A DNA stretch of 64,000 bases from Fragilaria crotonensis (Eukaryota; Bacillariophyta; Fragilariophyceae; Fragilariales; Fragilariaceae), in assembly GCA_022925895.1 (NCBI GenBank), contig JAKSYS010000139.1:43590-107589 (forward strand), given 5' to 3'. Under the pieces are notes generated by a model, which was given only the letters and a program-made list of their open reading frames with translations, did no database searches and was not told the DNA's origin. Of this stretch, positions 53,113 to 63,226 are shown in pieces (the stretch's first letter is position 1; each line of letters opens with the position of its first letter). Both the position numbers and the translations under genes were made by a program.

Positions 53113-54840
53113 ATGGCTCAGACAACAACAACGACCCAATACGACTGCAAGCCCAAAACCATGAGCGCACCTGAACAAAACATATCAATGCTCAATCCTT
53201 CTGACTTGAGTTGTTCATCACTGCCTATTTACTTGCATGATGCCGATCGACTACGTGACAAGACAAATGAAACGCTGTTACTGGAAGCCCAGTTCTGGAT
53301 TGGTCTAGTTGCTGCATTTCTCGCCATGGTCTGTGTTCGACGATGGTACAATCAATCCAAGTCGGACGGAGTGAAGCGCAGCAAGAGCGGCCTATTTCAA
53401 ATTGCCCGTGAGTCTTCGGCTGCAAGTTTAGCGACATTCAAGCAAGTGTCGTCCTCGGCAAGTTTCGCTAGATTATCAGAGGCCGTGAGGAGTCTCAACT
53501 GCTTCAAAAAGGATAGCTTTGTCCCTACCATCTCGGCCCCGGATCTCTTTATTCCGCCCGCTACCGTCAAGAATTTGTCACTGAAAGATATTTCCCTTGT
53601 CATCAAATATGCCATCCAGCACAACCGAGCCGACTTTGACGAATCGGCGATCTTGGCTGATGCTTCTACTCATGTGGAGGAGGTCGTCGCAGCCATGGAC
53701 GCTGCTGTGATCAAGTCCAGGGGCGTCCATGTTCTACCCAGCACCAGCATCACTTCCGGAACTGCATCTCAAGACGGGAATGTAGATGCGCTCTACTTTT
53801 GTGCCGCTATGCGCCTCTTTGTGGAATGGAGAGCTGTCAAGATAACGCCCGAGGAATACAAGGCCTATGCTGTTGGCATGAATGTGGCCAAACGAGATTT
53901 TATTCAAAACACGAGCAAGGTCGAGGATGCGGTCCATCGTTGGATCGAGAGCGAAATAGAATCGGGCAAGAAGAAGGTTGCAGCTCCCACAGTTCGACAA
54001 CTCCTTGAGTCTGAACTTGTACAAAATGTGCACACTCGTTTGCCCCGACTGAACGACAATACTGCTGCTACAGGAATCATTTGGATGACTCGTCAGCTTT
54101 TATTCCAGACTGAGATTTTTTCCAACGTCATCCAAGTTCCTGACTCTTACAAGACCGGAAATGAGGCAATCCGAGCTGCCTACAAGACCGTTTTCAACCC
54201 GTATCATGGTTGGGCGATCCAACAAGTCTTTAATTACGCGTTCAATGGAGCTCCACCAGTGTCTGTCATCTTTGAGATGTTGAATCCGCAAGTGGTGGAC
54301 GAGATGGAGAACCAATATCCTGATAGTGATGCATCCATCGTTGATAATGCAATCCCGGAAGTTGTTGGTGCGTCCTTCATTTCATCCTTGGACGACAGCA
54401 CCCGTGGCTCTGACGACGAAGATATGGCTTCGTGCTTCTCATCGGAGCAAGACGTGTTGAATCCCTTCCAGAAGTTTGGTAACAACATCAAGAAGAATTG
54501 GGACATTTTTGCAGCAAATACGGAGAAAGGATGGACCGCGTTTGTGGATGATGTCATCAAGGGTGGGAATATGAATCAAAGGAAGCGTGCTCCATCAGAA
54601 GATATCTCGCTTGCAGGGGATTTATCGTCTCATTGTGTTCCACGTCATCAGCAGCTTCGCCGACCTTCGCTCCCTAGGTTTGTTCTCGATCCAAAGGCGC
54701 ATCAACTGTATGTAGAGAGCGAGACCACCAAGGCTGCACACATGCATATAGGGTATTACTTGACCATCGTGGACCCTCTTCTCCGTGAAATTAGGTCGAC
54801 GATCGAAGAATTCGGAATGAACGATCCTACGAAGGTATAG
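53113..54840 (+). CDS. GLTP-domain glycolipid-transfer-like protein, membrane-anchored (copy 2)
   Basis: This 575-residue paralogue of the preceding protein has the same layout. The hydrophobic segment is FWIGLVAAFLAMVCV (about residues 58-72). The GLTP residues are again intact: KRDFIQNTSKVED (D-x3-N-x2-K), GIIWMTRQLLFQ (Trp) and PYHGWAIQQVFNYAF (His). The region before the GLTP fold is shared too (DALHFCAAMRLFAEWR in copy 1, DALYFCAAMRLFVEWR here), as is the C-terminal AAH-x-HI block ending NDPTKV. The last three residues (TKV) match a class I PDZ-ligand pattern. ATG at 53113 lies in AGTATGG context. Tandem orientation and divergence suggest an old local duplication. Confidence 0.82.
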   Translation: MAQTTTTTQYDCKPKTMSAPEQNISMLNPSDLSCSSLPIYLHDADRLRDKTNETLLLEAQFWIGLVAAFLAMVCVRRWYNQSKSDGVKRSKSGLFQIARESSAASLATFKQVSSSASFARLSEAVRSLNCFKKDSFVPTISAPDLFIPPATVKNLSLKDISLVIKYAIQHNRADFDESAILADASTHVEEVVAAMDAAVIKSRGVHVLPSTSITSGTASQDGNVDALYFCAAMRLFVEWRAVKITPEEYKAYAVGMNVAKRDFIQNTSKVEDAVHRWIESEIESGKKKVAAPTVRQLLESELVQNVHTRLPRLNDNTAATGIIWMTRQLLFQTEIFSNVIQVPDSYKTGNEAIRAAYKTVFNPYHGWAIQQVFNYAFNGAPPVSVIFEMLNPQVVDEMENQYPDSDASIVDNAIPEVVGASFISSLDDSTRGSDDEDMASCFSSEQDVLNPFQKFGNNIKKNWDIFAANTEKGWTAFVDDVIKGGNMNQRKRAPSEDISLAGDLSSHCVPRHQQLRRPSLPRFVLDPKAHQLYVESETTKAAHMHIGYYLTIVDPLLREIRSTIEEFGMNDPTKV

Positions 54841-54946
54841 ACTAGTGGGGACAATCATCGCTACTGTAAATAAATAGAATATGCATAGATTCAGACGCAT
54901 AGACGCGATCTACTCTCCATTATTCTTGTAAATAAGGCATTCTTTC

Positions 54947-55506
54947 CTACTTTCTATTCACGTCCTTCTTATCTTTGACCTTCAAGACACCATTTTTCAA
55001 GAAACCAATCGACGGTGCTGGTCCATAGATATCGGACGACCGATCTCTACCCTTTTTCTTCTTCGCAGCGGCACTTGGAATAACAAGACCCGCTTCACGC
55101 GCTTCATCCAGTCGTTTCTTCTCTCGTTCTGCTGCCTTTTTCGCGATAGCACGAACGATGGGTAGCGGAACCTGATGGTGTTTCATTTTACGTCCCGTCA
55201 ATCGCTCATATTCTTCATCCTTATAATCTCGTTTCTGTTTCCCCTCAAACGCGGTCGCACCGAGTTTATGGATCTCACGTGCTGTGTCGTCCCAGTCCAG
55301 TAATTTCTCTCTCGTTTTACGACCAGCTGCCGGTGGTGGAAGACGGTCGTCTCGTTTCCGCGATGGCATGCCCGATGATAATGTGGAAAGTCGGACGGGC
55401 ATTGCACTACGACAACCTCGCGACGACGAGGACGTTTGGCGCAAGACTGTGATGCTTCTGCCGGTGAACGTTTGCTGCTGGTACTTATACTACTACTGCC
55501 CACCAT
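54947..55506 (-). CDS. DUF4602 (C1orf131-like) nucleolar protein
   Basis: The conserved part runs from 55402 to 54947 and contains KTREKLLDWDD, GATAFEGKQKRDYKDEEYE, KHHQVPLPIVRAIAKKAAER, SDIYGPAPSIGFLKNGVLKV and a lysine-rich end. This is the DUF4602 pattern. The human member C1orf131 is a small-subunit processome component. A better start, MVGSSSISTSSKRSP at 55506 (CCACCATGG), is in another frame until about 55415. One missing base there would join KRPRR to the downstream frame. Otherwise the internal ATG at 55402 would be used. It converges with the GLTP copy 2 gene 106 bp away. Confidence 0.7.
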
Positions 55507-55992
55507 GGTCGATGCCAATCAAACAAAACAACCCACGTGCATGCATTTCTGACTTATGTCCTGACTCGTCCCAGTACCGTCTACTCCAATACCAAATACT
55601 GGTATGACAGTACTTGTACTCCTACTCGTTCCACAGCGTCCGGTTCTACAGGTATAGTAGTAGTACACGAATTCACGTCCACCTTTTTCGGCGCACTGGC
55701 ACACTTTTATCAACCGAAACTGCTGAAGGGCGCACGGTACAGAAAATCAATTCCAAGCGTACGACGTGTTGATGTATTTTGGTTGGCGGGAAGATAGGTT
55801 TTGAGCTCTGCGTGTCACTCCAACACTTGAACACTGGTACATGAAGTAAGTTTTTGCCGATGGGTTCACGGTCGAGGCACAACACAAGATACACACACTG
55901 GGGTTGCTGATTTGATAGCCATCCAGGGAAGACTATCCAACGATCCAAAGGCAGAGGCAACAATATCAGTACAGGTCACAAACGGCATATCC

Positions 55993-56698
55993 ATGAGAGC
56001 ACCAATACGAGGCGGATTTGGAGGACGCGGAGGCGGTCGTGATTTTGGAGGTCGAGGAGGAGGGCGAGGAGGTGGACGAGGAGGAGGGCGAGGAGGTGGT
56101 CGGGGTGGTGGGAGTAGCTTTCGCGATGAAGGTCCTCCTGATGAAATTATCGAAGCTGGTATGGTCACTCATGACTGTGAATCTGAGCTTTTGGTACGGT
56201 CGAGTTTGCCGGATAAGGTTCCGTACTTCAATGCTGGTGTTTACCTGGAAAACAAGAAGAAGATTGGCAAGGTCGACGAGATTCTAGGAAAGATCAATGA
56301 AGTTTACTTTACAGTTAAGATGGACCCAGGTGTCGTCGCAAAGTCATTTCAACCGAAAGACTTGGTGTACATTGGTACAGATAAGTTGCTGCCACTAGCC
56401 CGATTCACAAATCCATCGAAACCAGGTGAGTTACTTTTTCCCATTTGTTCGATTCGCACCTAATAGGAGCCCGAACTCATGCCCGTAAATCGCAGGTGCA
56501 GGTCGTGGTAGTACTGGAGGTCGCGCTGGGGGTGGTAGAGGTGGCGGACGTGGCGGTGGTGGCAGAACCTTTAGCGGCGGGCGAGGCGGCGGCAGAACTT
56601 TCAGCCCTGGAAGGAGCGGTGGTAGAACATTTAGCGGCGCCCGTGGGGGTGGAAGAAGTTTCAGTGGCGGTCGGGGAGGAGGCAGAGGAAGATTCTGA
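55993..56698 (+). CDS. GAR1: GAR1, H/ACA small nucleolar ribonucleoprotein subunit
   Basis: This 211-residue protein is the GAR1 subunit of H/ACA snoRNPs, which guide pseudouridylation of rRNA in the nucleolus. Exons are 55993-56425 and 56496-56698, with a 70-nt intron (GTGAGT donor, CGCAG acceptor). It has the classical design: an N-terminal RGG region (GGFGGRGGGRDFGGRG), the core beta-barrel (VPYFNAGVYLENKKKIGKVD, EILGKINEVYFTVKMD, FQPKDLVYIGTDKLLPLARF), and a C-terminal RGG tail repeating GGRTFSGGRGGG. The frame is open upstream to 55912 but without an ATG, so the start at MRAPIRGG is chosen. Its promoter is shared with the divergent DUF4602 gene, another ribosome-biogenesis factor. Confidence 0.93.
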
Positions 56699-57193
56699 GT
56701 TCTTCTGCACTCGTAGCTGTCATAGATCGCGTCTCTTTTGTATGTACTCCGAGTATGCATGATCGAAATGTACCATTAGCAGAAGTAGGGTTAGATGGGA
56801 CAGTTCTACCCACTAGCCAGAGGGTCGACTACTACATGCTGACTTCATACTCTGGAATACTTTGGAATAGATTTTGCAGTGGCGAAAAGACACCGACCTA
56901 GTGCAATGGATGAGTGCAGCCAATGAACCGCATCATGTGCGGCCTTGGATTGCTCATACGGAGCGGTGCTATGATGGATCTTCGGTTCGTGGAATCGACA
57001 TGAAGATGGGTTCATCCTTTGGAGGTGAGGATGTATTCGTTGGCGTCGTTTGTCGAGCAAACGCCAACCCCGTCCCTGCGAAGAAATCAGGTCTACAACC
57101 AGGACATCTTTGCATGTCATATTGCTGTTTGTCGGCTCCGAATACATGCTTGTTAAAGGTAAATCTAGCTTAGGGCATGACATGCGCAATACC
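56699..57193. other. Convergent 3' intergenic region
   Basis: Open frames exist on both strands at about 56845-57189, but neither has recognisable motifs or a convincing start. I do not call a gene. Confidence 0.4.
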
Positions 57194-60100
57194 CTATATT
57201 AGTGGTACGTTTAGCTTCTTCCCCATTTCCAATAGTCTTGCGAGCGTGTCTTGACATTCCTGTCCGGCGATAAACATTCGTTTCACTTCTGCCAGAGATC
57301 TCACCTCATTCGCAATGCTGATACCGGTTTGAATCAAGTAGCACTGGTTTTTGTAGGTTGGTGTCCGTTCGGCCAGGAAAAGGCAGATCTCAGCAGAAAT
57401 AGAATCGGCGCATCGGCCAAAGCTACCGAGAGTGCAGTTGATGACAGTTCCGAAGCGAAGATTGTCTTCGTTGAGAGCCCACTCCAGACTTTCAGCAATG
57501 CAATCCACTTCACGAGAGCCAGCAAGGGTGAGCACCATCATAATTGGTTCAAAGACAGGTAGACAGAATGTAGAACGTCCGTCCCCAAAGTACTCGTCGA
57601 AAGGCTCCATGACAAAACGCTCGAAGAGGTCTCTTGCCACCAAGGCGCGGTTGTCATTCTTGAGAATCCAGAGCAATGGATAGATCATGCAGCAACTGTT
57701 GTGAACATTTCTCTTTTCCATTTCTGGGAACAAATCGTCGAAGACATAGCGGCACACATCCATGGCTCTTGCCGTGTCGCCGAGCTGCACACACCAAACG
57801 GCACTCATGCAGAACGACTGCGCCGCATGGTCATGACCGTAAACGTCGCAAATTGTTGTCGAGTGCTCTTCAGCGTCGTATACAACTGCAAGCTGTGAAT
57901 GCGTATCCAGCGCCTTTTCATAAAGACCCAACCGTCCGTACATTTCTCCTTGCATTGCCAACGCTCGGGAATAATGAACTGGGTCGCCGTGGACTCGCGT
58001 TTCATAAACGAATCTTGCCACCAGACTTTGTTCGTACGTGCACTCTTCATCCTGGTCGATTTGACCAAACTGCAGAGCCGAGAAGAGGCCACTAAATATT
58101 GGAAAAAGGATCGACCGATCCGGCATGCTATCTGACACCCTGCTTCCTTGGAGTACCTGTTAAGATGGACGAAGTCAGTGATAGATCAATCAGGGCATGG
58201 GAACCGATGTAAGTGACTTACTCGAAGAGCGTTCTGGTAAGCAGCGACGCTGTCAGCAGCTCTATGACTATTTGCCAGAGACTTGGCTAATGCAACGTAG
58301 ACGTTGATAACACATTCAAGGTCAGTTACTGACAGATTCTCCAGCGCTTGCCTTGAGAAATCTAGGGCAAGGTGAGGCGCTGGAGGGAAAAAAAAACATT
58401 TCGATAGAAACTTACCCTCAGAATCTCCACCAACATTCCACATGGAAAGTGCATCTTGGAACACCTTGGTCGATTGGTCTTGAAGACCGAGCTCCTCAAA
58501 ACTTCGTCCAATCGACAGAGCAAGCGAAGCAGCCTTCTTGGATTCTCCGCTTGCTCTCCAATGTGAAAACAACTTCATCCGTGAAAGATAATCGTCAGAG
58601 TGATGACCATCCTGCTTTTCGAGGGTTTTAGCAATCGTCAAATGCATATCGCGCTTTCTCGAATCCAACATTAAGTTTAGAATCGTTGTTCTCCAAATAT
58701 CATGGCAAAAGGTATAAACTAGATGCGAGTCTCTTGAACCCACAGTCCCTGGATGCGAGGCGTCACCAATACTGTGCAAGGAATCCTGGAATCCCTGTGC
58801 CTCGCCGAACAGACTGTACGCGTCGTCGTTGTTATCTTCCAAGAGGTCGCCTCCTTCAACGACTGCATAAAGAATACCCTCACTAACGGCAACATCCAGT
58901 GCACATTTCGCTTTCTTGCAAACAGTCCTAAAGTCAAGCTTTTCTTTGCTCATTTGAAGGAGGACAGCGACGAGGACATTCATCTCAAATGAGGACCCGA
59001 GGACGGCACCTATGTTCAGGACCTTTCGAACTGACGCATCGAATGAATCGATGCGATGTAGTAACAATTCCCCAACCGAGGCATATGCGACATCCCCGGC
59101 CTTATCATCAAGCAAGCGGGTGCTGTTTCCATTCTGTCGCTTCATGGTTTCTAGGATCTCATTTGCGAAGTGTGGCATTCCATTTGATTGCATCAAGACG
59201 TCATTCATCAACGTGGCGCTGATTTCACTTTCCTGAAGTCCGAGAGTCTTCGCGATCATCGTTTTAACCTCCTTGTCTTGCAGTCTTTCCACCGTCATCA
59301 TGTGAAATCTACCTTGCGCCATGAACTCCCCATTAAGTTCACCCCAAAAGGATGCGTCAACAAGAAGACGATAGGTTGACATGGGTCGAGATGTGCACAG
59401 AAAAAGTATGGTGGACGTAGTCTCGAAAAGCTCTTGCACGACTTTCCAAGACATTTCATCCATATTATGAACGTCGTCGAGTGCCACGAGAACCAAATCT
59501 GCTTCCTGGATACATCGTTTAAAAGCCTTCGCCATGAACGTAACTAAAGACTTCATGGTGCTCGCTTTGGCACGCATCTTGAAGCTCTCTCTGGGTTTGT
59601 TCTCCGCACCTAACAAATGGTGCCCCACCAATTCTTCAAAGGCTGCAGGGGCGTTGAGTTCTCGACATATTACTGAGAACCGATCAGCTGAACGTGTAAG
59701 GCCTGTTGCTACCGATGCATCGAAGGATCGTCCAGACAGACTTTCCCATCCGATGGAGTCCATGCCAGATGAACTACGCGAGGCGTATGACCTGTCGTCT
59801 TGCGATGTCTTGAAGTAACTGAGGACACTCACGAGAATCGAGCGAAATATGCCGAATGGGACCAGCAAGTCACTTTCCTTGCTAACATGCTTCGTGATGA
59901 TGACGCGACGGCGAGTCGCTCCCATCAGTTTCCGTACATGCTCGATTGAGTGCACGACAAGGGTACTCTTTCCCATCCCACTCTCGCCACTTATGTAGAC
60001 CATCGTCGACGGGCATTGAGTTAAGGCCATTTCTCTTGCTATTCCCTTTATGGTCATGATTTCGTTCTTTCGACCAACAAAGTTTGGCTGCACGCGTCCC

Positions 60101-62751
60101 CAGCTACGCTCGAGTGGACTCAGCGGCTCAAAAATCGGCACGGGATCAGAATATCCTTTTGCCTTCACCGGAGCCAGAGCATTGAACGCATAAGACTTGT
60201 CTGCAACCATTCGGACAGCGTTGTCAACAAGGATTCCCGGATTCTTGGGTGACGACATCAATCGTGCTGCAAGGTTGACGGATGGTCCCATAACCGCATA
60301 CTCGTGTCGTTTGATTCCACCGACCACGCCGCAGTAAGTGTTGCCTATGGTCGCGCCAACTTGGTTCTGCACCCCAAGTTCGCTTTGAAGAGCATTATGG
60401 AGGGTAATAGTTGCGGGCAGAGCTCGTTCTGCCACCATGTTCGGGAAAGTGGAACCTCGAAGCCCAAATGTGGCGATAAGAACGACACCCTTATCGTCTA
60501 CAATGAATTGGCGAAGATGGCCACTGAATCGATTTAATTCACGTGTTGCGAGGTTCATGATGTTGTTTAGCAGATTGAAAAGATGAGTGTCCGCCTCTTT
60601 CCTCCCAGTTACTCGCACTGAAATCAATGGAGTGATGAAGAGTACGAACACGCTCCGCAGCTCTGCTTCTTCTCTGTGGCGCTCTTGCACAGTGCTCATT
60701 GATCTAGGGTTCAGACGTGTAGACGAATCATTAGCAACAACCACAGGGTGCACGTATAAAGCCATGAGCTTCTGAAGGCGCTTCAACGATGTCATTTGCC
60801 AGGCCTCAACAGTTTGTGCAAGTTGCAAAGGAGGAGGGACAATCACATTTTCGGATCCAAGTCCGTTTCTCGAATGGAAAAGGGACATTGTTCGACAGGC
60901 AATAACAGCTGGTTTATTCTGCGGCCCAGCAAGCACACTCTCGTGAAAGCTGCATGATTTTGTCAAGGTAACCAACGCTTGAGGTGAAGTTGCGACCTCG
61001 CCCAAGGTTGCTGCGTTGACCGCCGTACAAACTTGGTCAATAGGATCGCCAAGTATCACATATTCTCGGCGAGAGTCATAGTCTCCCACATGAACACCGA
61101 CAATTTGTCCAACTCCTAGTCCACAGTGTACATTCAAGGTAGCAACCTGTGAACCCTGACCACCTGATCCAAGCGGATTATGAGCAAAGATAGGAAAATC
61201 AGAACACTTCGCAACGATTGACGCAGCACAAACTGCTGCCACACGCACGCATTCTGTCAATGAAAGCTGCTGGGAACCCATAAGTCCAGGCGAGGATCCG
61301 GGCGAACTAGCTTTCCATTCAACGAAAACGCCATCACCAGCGAATTTCAAGACGTCACCACCATGAGCAGTTACCTCGTTGATGATCATCTGGAAGTAAG
61401 AGTTGATTGCTTTTGAGAGATGCTCGGGGTCTAGTGCAGTGGCAAGCCTTGTGAAACCGGAAATATCAACGAAGAGCAGGGCGCACTGGTGTGCAGAAGC
61501 ATGCGGTAGCGGGAGCATCCCTTCAGCCCCAAAATCTTTCGCGTATCTTCTGCTTAGAACAGATGAGCGTTTACGCGATGTTCTTGTTCCGCTCCCTTGT
61601 GAAGTTTTCCTATCCTTCGGTTGTTCATTGTCAGAATCAGCATCAGGAAACGGGTCCCGGTATGTTGAGCTTGGGGCATCGCCTCGCGCACCGTTTCTGG
61701 CCGAAACACCGAGACCGAACGCCCGAAGCAGTAAACGGCGCTCCAGAGATATCCCTTCGTCTGCAGGACCGTTCTCGTCAAGAACGCCGTCTTCAGGTAT
61801 AGGCAGTTGCCTTGCATTGGAGGAAGGAATCAGCGAGTTCCTCGTGTCAGAATCAAATAACGGGCGGGGGGCGTCGGGCGGTATTTCTGTCGCCGATGTG
61901 AGCATTTTCATCGTAGGCGATAGAGACCGTCTTCGCGACTTTCCTTCTGCGTCCACGGTCTGCTGCCCTGCGTTGTCGTCATTCTCGGCGTGTGCTATAG
62001 CTGCAATTTTCAGCTGAACACCCATCCCTGCCAGAAACGAACTCGGTAGACTGTTACGGCGCAAACGAACTGGATGCGTCCCCCCTTCTTCACAGAGGGC
62101 TCCATTTTCCAATTCAAATGTTCGATTTTCTTCGCGGGGATTCAGTCCAGAATCCTGACGATGGAGCGGTTTCTGAGGCCTGTCTACTGTATCACATTCA
62201 TCGGGAACATAGAAATCGTCTTTCGGTGTGTGTTGTTGATTTGAAAGTTCGCTGACTGCAGAGTCATTAGTTATATCTCCATAAGAAGCATGATGATAGT
62301 CTACTTCTCCAGTACCACGAATCTCGTCACCCAGATGATCCAGTACACAAATAGGGACATGCGCCGCCAACCAATTGATACTCATCATCATGGCGCCTCG
62401 CTCGGCAAGCGCAGAAACTATCGCATTCGAGGCCAAACACTGTGTAACGTCGGCAAGTTCGTCCTCTGTAAATTCAAGCAGTTCTGGAATTCCATTGGGA
62501 TGTGCTTCTCGGAGGTCAGAACTATCATCCGAACATGATGTTATTGATGACTCAATTGATTCGTCCTCGTCGCTGAATTCAGAGCCTGAAGCAGCGTTGC
62601 TCGATTCATCATATGAACTCTGAGACGAATCGCCTTCAGACGACGACGCGGCCTCGAGTTCCTCAAAAGCCTGGGCAATCGCAATTTCATCCATGAAAGG
62701 TACTCCGAGTACAGCCTTCGCATTCCCATTCGTGGAGGCCATCATTCGCAT
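57194..62751 (-). CDS. Soluble adenylyl cyclase-like protein (twin cyclase + AAA ATPase + TPR)
   Basis: This protein of about 1830 residues has the architecture of soluble adenylyl cyclase (ADCY10). Exons are 62751-58222 and 58156-57194, with a 65-nt intron (GTAAGT donor, AACAG acceptor). After an acidic, Ser-rich N-terminus, the first cyclase domain (about 410-600) has FVDISGFTRL and KFAGDGVFVEW, supplying both metal aspartates. The second (about 700-840) has VLFITPLISV, lacking the first aspartate, plus IGNTYCGVVGG and VMGPSVNLAARLM. This suggests one catalytic site at the C1-C2 interface, as in animals. A large P-loop NTPase follows (SGESGMGKSTLV, about 920; VLVALDDVHNMDEMSW), then helical TPR-like repeats to the end. 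Animal homologues are bicarbonate-stimulated, but that cannot be read from sequence. A possible extra 36-nt intron lies at 58380-58415. Confidence 0.88.
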
Positions 62752-63226
62752 GAGCTAAACACCATGCCCAGCAACTTAAAACTCCAAGGATGGGGCAGTA
62801 ATTCGGTCGCACAACTACTCCGAGTCGAACGTGTCTCCATTGACTGATAATCCCTTGCTTGTGGACGTAATGTGAAAACGACACTGACTTCAGCCAATTG
62901 AATGTACTGTAGACCTACAGTACTATACCGGTAGGTGTCTCGTACTGTAGAAGACCACACTGTCGAAACGCAACTATGGGACTTCCAAGAGGTCTGGGTT
63001 CCCCTGCAGACATTAGGAAGTCCGGGAAGTTTTGCTTTTGTCATACTACATTACCTAGTATATTCTACGTGGTACCTGGCACTCATGACCAACTCAGATA
63101 CGCAAGAGGAGGTTTCGGAATTCCTGTTCACCTTGTCATAAATCGTGTAGAATCCAATGATACATGAGTTTAAAGTTCCGGAACTCCCGGGTCTCTGGTT
63201 TTTCAGACATTTCATGAAAATGTGTG
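62752..63226. other. Intergenic region with GTAC patch
   Basis: No gene is supported. A GTAC/TACCGGTAGG patch lies at 62902-62955, about 150-200 bp upstream of the cyclase-like gene start. Confidence 0.5.

Noticed and set aside
56874-57173. 99-codon plus-strand frame between GAR1 and the cyclase-like gene
   Set aside because: Begins at TTG, no recognisable motif, and an equally long frame lies on the opposite strand.
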